A stretch of 64,000 nucleotides of DNA from Triglochin maritima. Taxonomy: Eukaryota > Streptophyta > Magnoliopsida > Alismatales > Juncaginaceae. The stretch spans positions 11,318,501-11,382,500 of the forward strand of contig OY821775.1 in assembly GCA_963682175.1 (NCBI GenBank), written 5' to 3'. The position numbers and the translations under genes were made by a program. The notes below the pieces were generated by a model. That model worked only from the letters and a program-made list of their open reading frames with translations, had not been told where the DNA came from and ran no database searches. This document shows, piece after piece, positions 33,999 to 45,308 of the stretch (position 1 is the stretch's first letter; each line of letters begins with the position of its first letter).

Positions 33999-36900
33999 AT
34001 GGCGGATGGAACTCGTTTCAAAACAATGGAAAATCATCTCGCCGAGCTCACCCAACAACTTGCCCAGTTGACAGCAAGAATCGGAGAAGTCGTTACGGTC
34101 GTAGGTGAAATAGATGGACGGCTCACCTCCCTAGAAGAGCAACCACCACCACCTCCACCACTTACCAACCAAACTGCCCCTCGTGTTAATCTCAAATTTC
34201 CAAAGTTCACCGGAGAAGACCCCGAAGGATGGACCTTTCTATGTGAACAATACTTTGACTACCACAACATTCCCGCCGATCGCCAAGTCCGTCTTGCATC
34301 CTTTCATCTATCAGGTGAGGCCTTGGGGTGGTTTCGGCATGAAAATAGATCTACAACATTCGTCACTTGGGCCGCCCTCTCCGCCGTGGCCATTTCCAGA
34401 TTCAACCTCAAACCTTTTGCTGGAGCTTATGGATCATTTTCTCGTGTCCAGCAAATAACAACGGTTAGAGCGTACATTCAGTTGTTCGAAGAAAAATCTA
34501 ACCACACGGATAACTTGCAGGTGGAAATGTACCTCGAGAATTTCATCGCTGGCTTGAAACCGGAGTTGGGAAAAATTGTTTGGGGACTTCGACCTTCGAC
34601 ATTAAACGATGCGAAGGAGCTCGCCTTGCTGCACGAACCCTCCACATTAGACCAATATTGTCGCTCATCATTCCGCCTTCGACAGTCCGAAGGTATTTTG
34701 CCTCTTCCATCCCCATCACAGCGTGTTCCACAAGGTTTCCGACCGTTATCCAAGGACGAATATGCAAAGAAACGAGAATCGGGACAATGTTTTCATTGTG
34801 AAGAGAAATGGCAGCGAGGCCATGTCTGTCGCAACCGCTCCCAACCTCTCCTGTTGTTTGACGATGCGGCCACGGACGATTCTAGCGCCAACGAGGACCA
34901 ACCAACCGACCCCGATCCTCTGGAGCTTTCGTGCCTCACCCTTCATGCATTATTCGGGGACGATGCACCAAAAGTTTTTCGTCTTGATGGTAGCATCCAC
35001 TCTACGCCACTTCAACTCCTCGTTGACTCAGGTTCGACCCTCAATTTCATCCATGCAAGTTTGGTCCCTAAACTGAAATTGCAGATAGACGAATCTAAAA
35101 GCTTCCAAGTGACTATCGGAAATGGACAACAAATTAGATGCACAGGTCTCTGCGCAAATGTTCCGGTCAACATCAGCGGTCTCTCCTTCAACATAGACTT
35201 GTACGTCATCAACTTTCACGGGTCTGATTTGGTACTTGGCATTCAGTGGTTGCGCACGTTGGGTTCGATCGTCATCGACTACGACAAGATGATAATGAGC
35301 TTTGAAACCGCTGACGGTAATACTGTCACTCTCGCCGGCCAACCTCCCTCAGCTTCTGAAATCTCCGCCTCTCCGTTGCGCAAGTCAGTCGACAATAAGG
35401 AAGCATTCTCTCTTCTGTATTTACGTATGGAACTTGTTTCCCACTCAGATGGGTCGTTGGATGTCCATCCGGATTTTAAATTAATCCTTGAAGATTATTC
35501 TGATGTCTTTCAAGCTCCAACCCAGCTACCTCCTTCTCGTGAGAGTGACCACAAAATTATTTTGAACCCTGGAGCGGGTCCGGTAAGAGAACGACCTTAT
35601 CGTTATCCGCATTTTCAGAAACAGGAAATATCTAAATTAGTGCAGCAAATGTTGTCTGAGGGAATTATTAGACCAAGTCGAAGTCCACACTCTTCGTCGG
35701 TTATTTTAGTAAAAAAGAAAGATGGATCATGGCATTTTTGCGTGGACTACAGAGCGCTCAATGCTATTACCGTGAAAGATCGATTCCCTATTCCAACTAT
35801 TGATGAATTATTTGATGAATTACGTGGCTCACGCTTCTTCTCCAAAATCGATCTTCGTTCGGGCTTTCATCAGATCCGCTTAACCGATGATTCAATAGAG
35901 GCGACAGCTTTTCGTACGCCTGATGGTCACTACGAGTTTCTCGTTATGCCATTCGGCTTAACAAATGCTCCTTCTACGTTCCAGGCAACTATGAACAATA
36001 TCTTCCGTCATTTGTTGCACCAGTTCATATTGGTATTCTTCGACGACATTCTTATATACAGTCCTAGTTGGTCGACCCATCTGCTCAATGTCAAAGAGGT
36101 ACTCACCGTCTTACGTACTAACTCACTGGCAGCCAAGCTCTCCAAATGCAGTTTTGGCCTTTCTAGCATTGCTTACTTGGGGCATATTGTTTCTGCCGAT
36201 GGTATTATGGAGGACCCCTCCAAAATCGCAGCAGTTGTTGATTGGCCCTTACCAACATCTGTCAAGGAGTTGAGAGGATTTTTAGGTCTTGCCGGCTACT
36301 ATAGACGTTTTGTGAAGAATTATGCAACTATTGCTGGTCCGTTGACTTCTTTACTTTGTAAAGACAACTTCAACTGGACATCGGAGGCTTTGTCAGCATT
36401 TGATTCTCTCAAGCTTGCATTAACTTCCACAGCAATTTTACAACTTCCAGATTTTCTGTCACCCTTCACAGTCGAGACAGACGCATCAGGTGTGGCGATG
36501 GGAGCCGTTTTGAGTCAACATAACCGACCATTGGCTTACTTTAGTAAGAAATATTCTCCTCGTATGATGGGCTCTTCAGTATATGCCCAGGAGATGGAAG
36601 TCGTCGTCCAAGCTGTCAAGAAGTGGCGACATTATCTACTTGGACGAGAGTTTATTATCCTTACAGATCATAGGAGTCTCAAACATCTCTTATCTCAATC
36701 AATTTCAACTCCAGACCAACAAAAGTACCTTCGCCAACTGTTGGGCTATTCATATGTTATTAAATTTCGGCCAGGTCAACAAAATTCTGCAGCCGACGCC
36801 TTATCACGTCGTGAGGACATCCAACTCAATTTTCTCACCGCCCCATCTTCTGCAATTTTGGAAGAAATCAAGGAAGCTTCTTCCAGCGATCCCGAGTACC

Positions 36901-38147
36901 AAGCAAGTTGGAGCGACGCCCTTACTTCGACTTAGCCATCACGTTTCACCATCCACGGCAACTTTCTTCTCTACGACAACAGAATCGTCATCCCAAACAA
37001 CACTCTTATCCGGCGACGGGTTTTCGACCATTGCCATTCCTTGCCAATGGGGGGGGCATTCAGGCGTGAAGGCAACTTTAGCAAGGTTGTTACGATCCTT
37101 CTATTGGAAGGGAGTACATATGTCGGTTCGAAATTGGATCCGAGCATGCCCCATTTGTCAAGCCACGAAAAGTCCAAACACACCTCCACAAGGACTCCTT
37201 CAACCATTGCCACAACCAGCTCAGATCTGGGAAGATCTAACAATGGACTTTATTGTTCGTCTACCTACTTCCAACAACAAGGACATTATTCTAGTTGTTG
37301 TCGATCGTTTGACCAAGGGCGCACACTTCATTGGATTGACTTCACCAATTTCTTCTCATGTTGTTGCTCAGGCATTTTCAAAGAATGTTGTTAAACTTCA
37401 CGGCATGCCACGTTCGTTGGTGTCCGATCGTGATCGCATTTTTATGAGCAAATTTTGGACTGACTTATTTCGTATGCAAAGGACATCTTCACATAGGAGT
37501 ACTGCCTATCATCCACAATCCGATGGACAGACAGAAGTTGTCAACAAATGTTTACAACAATACTTGCGATGTTATATGATGGATAGACCAAAACGTTGGT
37601 TCGACTTCTTACACCTCGTTGAATTGTGGTACAACACCTCCACCCATTCGTCTATTGGGATGTCGCCTTTCGAAGCTACATATGGTCGAAAACCACCATC
37701 AGTGGTTGATGAAATTCTGGGTCACGATTTATGCCCAGAGGCTTTAGCTTCCGTTCATACACGACTAGAGCTACTGCAGGAACTCAAATACAACCTCCAT
37801 AGAGCTGTTACAAGAATGACCAAGGTTGCAAATAGCCATAGAGTGGATGTATCTTTTGCTGTTGGCAACTATGTGCTACTAAAGTTACAGAAATATCGAC
37901 AACACACGGTGGCCTATCGTTCATCCAATAAACTCGAAAAAAGATTTTTTGGCCCATTCAAAGTTGTCGAACATATTGGACAGGTAGCCTATCGTTTGGA
38001 ACTTCCCCCACATGCCAAAATTCATGATGTATTTCATGTTTCAGTTCTCAAGAAGTTTATAGGCAATCCAACTCAAGCTCCCTCCACAGAGTTACCCCCA
38101 GATTTGCACGCAATCGAGGGCGATCTGCGTTCTCAAGGGGGCGGGAA
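33999..38147 (+). pseudogene. Gag-pol of small Ty3/gypsy element, nonsense and frameshift
   Basis: The first frame (33999-36935) encodes gag with a short coiled coil and proline run (residues 10-55), a capsid (about 60-215), a CFHCEEKWQRGHVC zinc motif (264-277), protease with VDSGSTLNF (D343), reverse transcriptase with FFDD, and RNase H with ETDASG and TDHRS. It ends at a TAG (36933-36935). Translation in the same frame stays recognisable to an eight-G run at about 37049-37056, where one extra base moves integrase into another frame. Integrase (to about 38130) keeps the zinc-binding C-x2-C and the catalytic-core motifs TMDFI, VSDRD and DGQTE. The C-terminal chromodomain expected of this group is missing. 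The G-run change could be a sequencing error, the stop less so. Confidence 0.9.
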
Positions 38148-38508
38148 TGTTACAACCGTCCACTCTGGAACATCAAGCGTTGCTCTTGGACGAGTAAGAA
38201 GGTTGGTGAAGGCTCCATCAATGCTGGATCTTTGAATTCGGTGTCTAGAAAATGCTATTTCTATTTTTAGATACTTTAATGTCATTTAACTTGTTTCCTA
38301 GAATAGTCTATCGTAACATACGTACGTTTCTTGGTTAAATTGTTTCAGTTATTATCCACATTGTAAGCCTATAAAAGGCAGTCATATGTCGTTGATTGAG
38401 GATATAAAAACTTGAAGTCTTCTATTCTTCTCTGAAATACTCTTCCAAACTCTCTACCTCTTGTCTAGTCTGCCAGGAGATTTGCTCATCTCAAATCGAG
38501 CTGTTACA
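38148..38508 (+). repeat. 3' LTR of the small gypsy element
   Basis: This 361-bp LTR matches 33601-33961 with about five substitutions, with its TATA box at 38370-38376. The open integrase frame runs into it with no real gene content. Confidence 0.92.
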
Positions 38509-39091
38509 TTTGTTGAAATAAGCAGATGGTGAGGCATTAGCTTGATTCTTGCTTGATTATAGTTTTGATAATATATTAGTGTTGTTCTTAGTTAGTTCTT
38601 ACACCAAACCAAGTCATGGTTCTTGATATTTTGCCACACAAATTGACGCTAAGAAATTTCTTGTAGAAAAATGTTTTCAATAACCTTCCTTCAAAATTAG
38701 ATGTTTTCGTTAACTAATTACTTTTATGAAGCAATATGTAAGGGTTCTATTTTTTTTTTAGGACAGGGGGAAGATATACTTGAAAGTCCATGTAGCCCAA
38801 GTTGTAGTTGTAAGAAAGATGGGAAAGACTAGAATTAGTGAAATTATTTATTAGGCAGTACACTCACGGTGGTACCTCTATTGCTAATTTTTCTTGCTTG
38901 AGCAATGTGAAACTATAACTAGGGATATTGCAATCTACTTAGTTTAAAATATGACATAGTATCTCATAGTAATCACCGTCAAAGATGTTGTTCTTCATAT
39001 ATAGCGTATAACTGTTTGATGATGGTGTTGTTCATTTTGTCCATTAAAATGTGATATTGTCAATATTTTAAAATATATTTGTAGGAATAGT
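38509..39091. other. Spacer between gypsy and CACTA elements
   Basis: No gene or repeat recognised in this AT-rich stretch. AGT at 39089-39091 is the possible 3-bp target of the CACTA element. Confidence 0.5.
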
Positions 39092-40734
39092 CACTAGTGC
39101 AGAATTGTTCATACCCGTCGGCAAATAGACGTCGGATATATTAACGATCGACGACTATAGGTATAGACGTCGACTGTTAATACATTCGACATCTATTGTG
39201 TGCCATAGACGTCGGTTGTTGATACACCCGACGTGTATACCCCGACATCTATTCTCCACCTATATCTGTCGAGATATACACTTCGGGTGTATCAACAACC
39301 GACGTCTATGACACACAATAGACGTCGGTTGTATTAACAGACGACGTCTATAGGTCTTTAATTGCAGTCAGGTTATGTTTTTTTCATTTGTTCCAGATCA
39401 CAAAACCCCCGACCGAACCCTCCTCTGCGACCGATCTCCGACTGATCTGCAGCAACCTCCGGCACTGCAGCGACGTCCCAACCTCTCCTCCCGTTCTCCG
39501 GCCCTCTCCTCCCGTCCTCCATTCTCTCCTCGACACTTCTTCTTACGGTAACACTTCTTCTTCTTCTTGGACTTTGTTTTTTAAACAAAACATGGTTTTA
39601 GGTTGTTTGATCTCGTTTCTTAGAAATCAATACATTTTGGTAACCAATTTGAATAATGTATTTCAGAAAACACAGAATTGCATATTGTATCTTTTTTATT
39701 TGAAAATGACGATTTTGGATGAGAATTGTGGTTTTGTTAAAACATTAGGGATGAAGCAGAGACAATGTAACTCATTTCTTGAAAAAATGTATTTTCAGCA
39801 AACAAAAGTAATGCATTTTTTAGGTTATTGAAACACCATTTTAGGTTTAAAATTTTTATTTTCTAAAAATGCAGCTTTTGTGGAAGACCATGTTATTTTT
39901 TGACCATCCAACTGTTTTGGTTTGGAGGAAATGTGGATTTTTTTTAAAGAGTTGGGTTGTTTGGTTCGGTGGGGTTTGTTGGTATTGTGGGAAGTCAACA
40001 CACACAAAATTGCATTTAGTGTTCACTAAATAACAGTGACAATTCAAACTCGATATGGAAATTAATTGTCATGGTTTATATGAATTGTCAATAATCTCTT
40101 CAGTCATAAAAACAACTTTAAACGAAATGGTTAAATTATAATGTGTAATCTATGTTTGTTGCTGTTAAGAAATGTCAAGAGTATTGTTTATTTTGCATTG
40201 ATCTTAGTCTCAGTCTATTTAGTTAAATATTTATAGCACCTTTTTGATTTATTTTATTTAGTTAAATGTTTATTTATGCTTTAGAGATTCTTTTATTTAG
40301 AAATGTTATAATGTTTAACTCATTGACCCTGTTAAGCAACTTGACCTTTAATAACCTAAAACAAAAGATTAGACAATATTGCTAAGTCATTCATCATATA
40401 GGATTTGCATTAATCGTATTTATTATTTATTTTATGATTTCTATCGTAGATTGCTGGCGTAAGGTACGTAATCTCTTTCACTCATCATTCATTAGAAAAC
40501 ACGCATTAGTTAGTAGGACTTGCTTTGGAACAAGAGTGACGTGAGTGTTTGTTTGGTGTGTTGTTTGTTAGATTAAGGTATGAAAAACACTTAGGGGCAG
40601 TCACCTATATGAGATGAGGTGAGGGATTTCATCACCCTTTCCTTGACCCAAAAACCACTTAATAAAAGAGTCTTAATAAAATCAATTAGACGTTGGCCCC
40701 TAGGATTCCGGACGCATTAAGGAGAGGAAATCGT

Positions 40735-40932
40735 TTAAGACTGTTATGGCCTGAACGTCGTTGCTCATCTAGTCTCCCTGAGATTTTAGGAACCTCCGGG
40801 TTCTTACCTACAGACTAGTGGTCCTCGATGTTTAAGACCGTTTCGGCCTGAACGTCATTGCCCATCTTGTCTCCCTGAGATTTTAGGGACCTCCGGGTTC
40901 TTGATTTCCTACAAACGAGTGGTCGGTGGGAC
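40735..40932. repeat. Two-copy tandem repeat of about 98 bp
   Basis: Two diverged copies, each containing GGCCTGAACGTC, GTCTCCCTGAGATTTTAGG and ACCTCCGGGTTCTT, lie head to tail. They are inside the CACTA element upstream of its gene and have no coding signal. Confidence 0.75.
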
Positions 40933-41186
40933 CTCGAAGTTAGGGGTCGTCTAGTACTAAGGACCTATAGTGGACTTTAGGCTTGTTTTGGCTTTGATTG
41001 TTAGTTAGGTTTCTAACATTCCTTATTCCCACGATAGATTAATGACTTCATCTCCTCTCCTTTGAGTCATTCTTTTCTCATCTTAATGTCTCCGAATCTT
41101 CTCATCTACGAACACATTCTTTTAAATTGAAATTTTATTTATTTCCTTCAATAATAACTATCATTTTTGTTAATGTTTAGATTGAA

Positions 41187-42171
41187 ATGGATCGAGAGTG
41201 GATTCTTTCAAACAGATTTTGTGATGAGTATGAGAACAGTGTGAATATGTTCTTAGAGGTTGCCAAATGTGCAAAATATTGTATCAATGTATGGTTGGTA
41301 GGGAATCACAATCCTTAAGTAGCTGGGATTTGGAGGAGGGGGATAAAGGGTTTCCTTCGGCTTTGTACGTCACCAAAGAGGGTATCATGCAGTTCTTGGA
41401 GATAGATTCATTGTGTATCATGATTATCAACGTACAAGTAAGTATTTTCTTTGGTATAAAATGAAATGTATTGAATAATTTTATCGTAATTGTAATAAAG
41501 TGTAATTTTTACTCTTGTAGACATCTTTATGACGTCAGAAGGCCAGTCTTTCCCAAAGATCAAGTATTTGGATTTATCAGTCCATCTACATATATATACG
41601 GGAATGACGATAAATCGGGTCAGTTTGGGACTCTCACGAAAGAAGAAGACAAAAGATATTATCTGCTCCCTTATCATGAGAGGTAAACTTTGTAATTCAA
41701 AGTGGAACTTTATTTTGTAATAAGCTTCTAATTATATATATAACAGGGCTCATTAGATGTTTGTCGTTGTATGCCCCACGACTAATTTGGCATGTTGGTT
41801 TGATCCGTTGGGGTCGAATAAACCAAGGGACTCCACAAATAAATTTCTAAATCTGTAAGTTTGTTTTAACCATCGTATTTGTAATTCGTGGATTTTTATT
41901 AGTATTATTGAATGAATATTTTCAATAACTTGTGCTACTCAGGGTAATTAAGGTTTACAGAGCGTTAAGTGGCATGAGAACAACCACAAAAGCGGGAATA
42001 ACATGGCATGGAATGAGAGTACGTTCTTTCTCCCATATTTGTTAATTAAGTTAGGAACATATATTTAACGAATTTCTATGTTTGTAGTACCGGATGCAAG
42101 TTGGAAATACGGGATGTGGTTACTACGTGATGAAATACATGGAGGAAATCGTTGTTGGACTTTACTGGAAC
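41187..42171 (+). pseudogene. Transposase-associated domain plus Ulp1-like cysteine peptidase, broken
   Basis: The first segment starts at ATG 41187 with MDREWILSNRF and NSVNMFLEVAK, matching the transposase-associated domain of CACTA proteins. After about 41265 the frame shifts. Later exons follow the C48 (Ulp1, SUMO peptidase-like) pattern: FGFISPSTYIYG and YYLLPYHE (about 41520-41690), then the catalytic His and FVVVCPTTNLACWFDPLG with the Asp (from 41748), then TTTKAGITWHG and VGNTGCGYYVMKYMEEIV with the catalytic Cys (to about 42171). A TAG at 41754-41756 directly follows the His codon, where Trp is usual. Introns with GT/AG ends separate the pieces. Captured Ulp1 domains are known in plant CACTA and Mutator-like elements. 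Confidence 0.72.
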
Positions 42172-42249
42172 TGACAACATGTGCAGTTACTCATCTTGTA
42201 ACTGCTGATTCATAGTTGGTAAGACTAGTTAAACCAATAAAACCGAAGC

Positions 42250-45079
42250 CTTACTTTTGGGAACACAATTTGATCAAAAGGATGCGGATTCCGGTCGGCA
42301 TCCTCGCTTCAGAGTTTAGTTGAGTAATTGAAAAACTTTCATCTGCCGGTGTGCAAAATTTCACACTAGTTGACTTCTGACATCAATTCGATCAGTTCAT
42401 CAAGGAATAGGAGAGGATTGTCACCCCTACCTTCCGACAGAGACACCCAATTACCGATGTCTACCATGTGCCTGAATAAACATGATGATGCTCCATTTAT
42501 CTATTCGAACGACATAACAGACTTCCCTTGATGTCTACACTGGAGTTCAAACCTCCTTTGTAAAATGTCAGTTAGAGATGGTAGTAACTTTCCCCGTGTA
42601 ATGGGATTTTGGGGTAAGATTGGATTATAGGCGAAATATCGATGTAGGTTGTATTTACAAGTTATTTAGGGTGTAGATTTGATGTTTGTAATGTTTATTC
42701 AGGTTGTATATGCATGCAAAATGCAATACATTGTAAATGTGTATTTTTTCTTGTCAACCAATAGATGAGAAGATTTTTACGTAGCTATTTTTCAAGGGAA
42801 GTTCTACCAAAATTTCTATAGCATTATAATTCCAAATGTTATTAAAATACAAATAGTTAGTTGACAATGAGTTTGATGTGCTTAGGGTTACATTTAGGAT
42901 TGGATTTTGAATTAAAATTTTGGATTAGATTTTGGATATAGGATTCAGATTTATGATTGAATTTTGGAATTATGATTGATTTTGGGGTTTTGGATTTACG
43001 ATTTACGATTTGATTTATGATTTAGGATTGCATTTAGGACTTTGGTAAAGATTAGTCTTACGATAAGTTGGAAACAAGATTTGGGCAAAGGTTGAATGGT
43101 TGGATAATGAGGTAAGATTGGATTATGGGTGAAATAGCGATGTAGGTTGTAATTACAAGTTATTTAGGGTGTAGGTTTGATGTTTGTAATGTTTATTTAG
43201 GATGTATATGGATATGAAATGCAATGGACATTGTAGAAATTTTCTTGTCAATCTAGGGATTTGAAGTTTTTTTTGTAGTAAATTTTTAGGAGTCAACCGG
43301 TGGAAATGATAGGGACCATCCATTAGCGGACACGAAGAAGTTACATCTGGTCGAACCACAACTTTTTGTGCACAAAACCTGTATAAGCATCTTTGGGGTT
43401 CTAGACGATGGTCTGAAACTGTTTGAATGTTCTTTTTTGCGTCTCTGAGAGAGATAGCCTGTGAATCATTTCCTAAACACACACGTCCAGACGATGCATG
43501 AATTAATACCAAACAAACATTATGTCAATTACAACAACCATATATGAACCTACGACCACATATTCGACGTGCCCGACGAGATACGTACGAATCCCATCAT
43601 TATTAATTAAATTAACCATCACTTATCAAAACACATTTTAAACCTTTTTTTGGATAAGTAGGTAAGCAACATTTTAAACCCAAATTACTAACAAGATTAC
43701 AAAATTAAAGACTGATGACCAAATAGGTAGATCTGCCATTTAAAATTAATTATAAAAAATGAGATCCAGTTGTGGAGTTGTATGGGCATAAATAAATAGG
43801 GTGCTGATACACGGACGTTGTGCATCACAGACACGCTCCACGACACTGACCACATTAGCAAACATGTGAAATCTTCTCATAAAGGAGAATCATCAACAAT
43901 TTATGATTCCCGACAAAAGTAAACAGTTTATTTCCAAATAAAATGGATTTCCAAAAAAAGACACGACTATTCACATTCAAGTCCAGAATCAGTCCAAAGT
44001 TAGTCTAGAATCGTGTCCAGAGTCAGTCCAGAATCGTATCCACAATAGACACATTATGGACACATTCTGGACTGATTCTGGACACATCATACTGCTAGGA
44101 TTTTGTCCCGTTGTAGTTGGTGTTGATGGTGGTGGTAAGTAGATCGTGTAAAATTGTGTTTTATTTATCAGGTTAGGATCTCCACACTTTACATCCACAC
44201 CATTCTTTACATCCAACATCAACAGAAACATTACAAACATAATGTTGCTGGAAAAAATGACAAATCACTCATAACTCTTGCAAAAGGCTACAAAATATAT
44301 AGTTATCAAGATATATAAATAACAAGACAGACTTTTTGAACAAGCTTCGACATGTTTATTCCTGGACACCTAACGTAACAATCATTTCAAGCGTGGTCAA
44401 TCCTTTACAAGTGTTTCTTCCAAAATCGGGACGACCCCACTCTACACATTGCAACATCTTGTATTTCTCCTGGAATTATTGAGCAACTGGTTTCTCTATC
44501 TCCATAAAATGGAGCACCATTCGAAAATTCCTTAATTATTTCAAGATTTTGGAGATTAAATTCTTAGGGAGCATAAATGGGTAATTAGCTATATTCTAAC
44601 CTTGATTTAGATATTGAATTAGCTAGCTTCTTTCTCTCAAATTTTGTTTAGCGTTTGGTAAACACTTAAAGGCAAATCGGCGGGCGATTCAACGAGCGGT
44701 GCAACTCCGGATCTTCATAAAACATTTAGAGAACCTTTGGGTATGATCCTCTTATATTTGTTTTAACATATATTGATTATATGATATTAGAATAAATATA
44801 AACTGATGTACATGAAATTGTTGAAATTTCATGTATGCATGTATTAAAATTTTAAAATATATACATACATAGGGGCACAAAATACTACAGATCTGACCAC
44901 ACACCGTCACAGCAAGCCTTCCATTAACGGTCGTTCATTAGCATTTCTTGCCGCTCACTAATTGTACCCGTCATATTTCCACCACTTCTTCACCAGACAC
45001 ACACTCTTCCTCTCATCTCTTCTCAACCAAACCCTTTCTCTTCCTTTCATCCATCTTCCTCCTCTCACCCTCCGTTGAC
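42250..45079. other. Unassigned region with direct and inverted repeats
   Basis: No gene is recognised. Blocks at about 42613-42712 and 43106-43206 are a direct repeat of about 100 bp (both contain GATGTAGGTTGTA and ACAAGTTATTTAGGGTGTA). Between them, 42890-43040 is a low-complexity stretch of GGATT/TTTGGATT phrases. A palindromic stretch is at 43981-44086. The end may be the promoter and 5' leader of the GRF gene (CT-rich at about 44990-45075). Confidence 0.5.
43981..44086. repeat. Palindromic repeat of GTCCAGAATCAGTC phrases
   Basis: The left half has GTCCAGAATCAGTC and GTGTCCAGAGTCAGTCC; the right half has the reverse complements, including GACTGATTCTGGAC. It can form a long hairpin. It may be a small fold-back element, but no target-site duplication was found. 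Confidence 0.6.
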
Positions 45080-45308
45080 ATGGCTGACAATGGTTTTGTT
45101 CCCTCAAACAGCAACGACAACTCAATACCGGTGGTCAATCTTGTCTCCACCTCCAACCCTGTGAACCCCCACACCGGTTGTAGCTACCACCCCATTGACA
45201 CCGACACGACCACCTACTACAGCGGCACTCCCATAGAGACGTCGAAGACCCGGTACATATCCGACATGTCGGTCCCCTCCAAACTAAAATGTGTATGCAG
45301 GTTGCCTT

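Larger units (their letters stand above)
33601..38508 (+). mobile_element. Small Ty3/gypsy retrotransposon, coding region damaged
   Basis: A 4908-bp element flanked by TTTGT (33596-33600 and 38509-38513), with 361-bp LTRs at 33601-33961 and 38148-38508 that differ at about five positions. Gag-pol is interrupted by a stop codon and a frameshift before integrase. A purine tract CAAGGGGGCGGGAA (38134-38147) precedes the 3' LTR. The short LTRs and gag motif suggest a Reina/Galadriel-type chromovirus, but no chromodomain is visible. Confidence 0.93.
39092..42250 (+). mobile_element. CACTA (En/Spm) element, left end and gene content; right end not found
   Basis: The left end starts CACTAGTGCAGAATTG at 39092, as in plant CACTA elements. 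It is followed by repeated GACGTCGG sub-terminal motifs and a large inverted repeat (about 39175-39335, arms with GACGTCGGTTGTTGATACA). Further in are a transposase-associated domain and a Ulp1-like peptidase pseudogene. No matching TAGTG right end was found, so the end coordinate only covers the recognisable genes. The right part may be deleted. Confidence 0.65.

Noticed and set aside
39388..39831. 147-codon open frame near the CACTA left end
   Set aside because: The composition is low in information, there is no recognised domain, and it lies in non-coding terminal DNA of the element.
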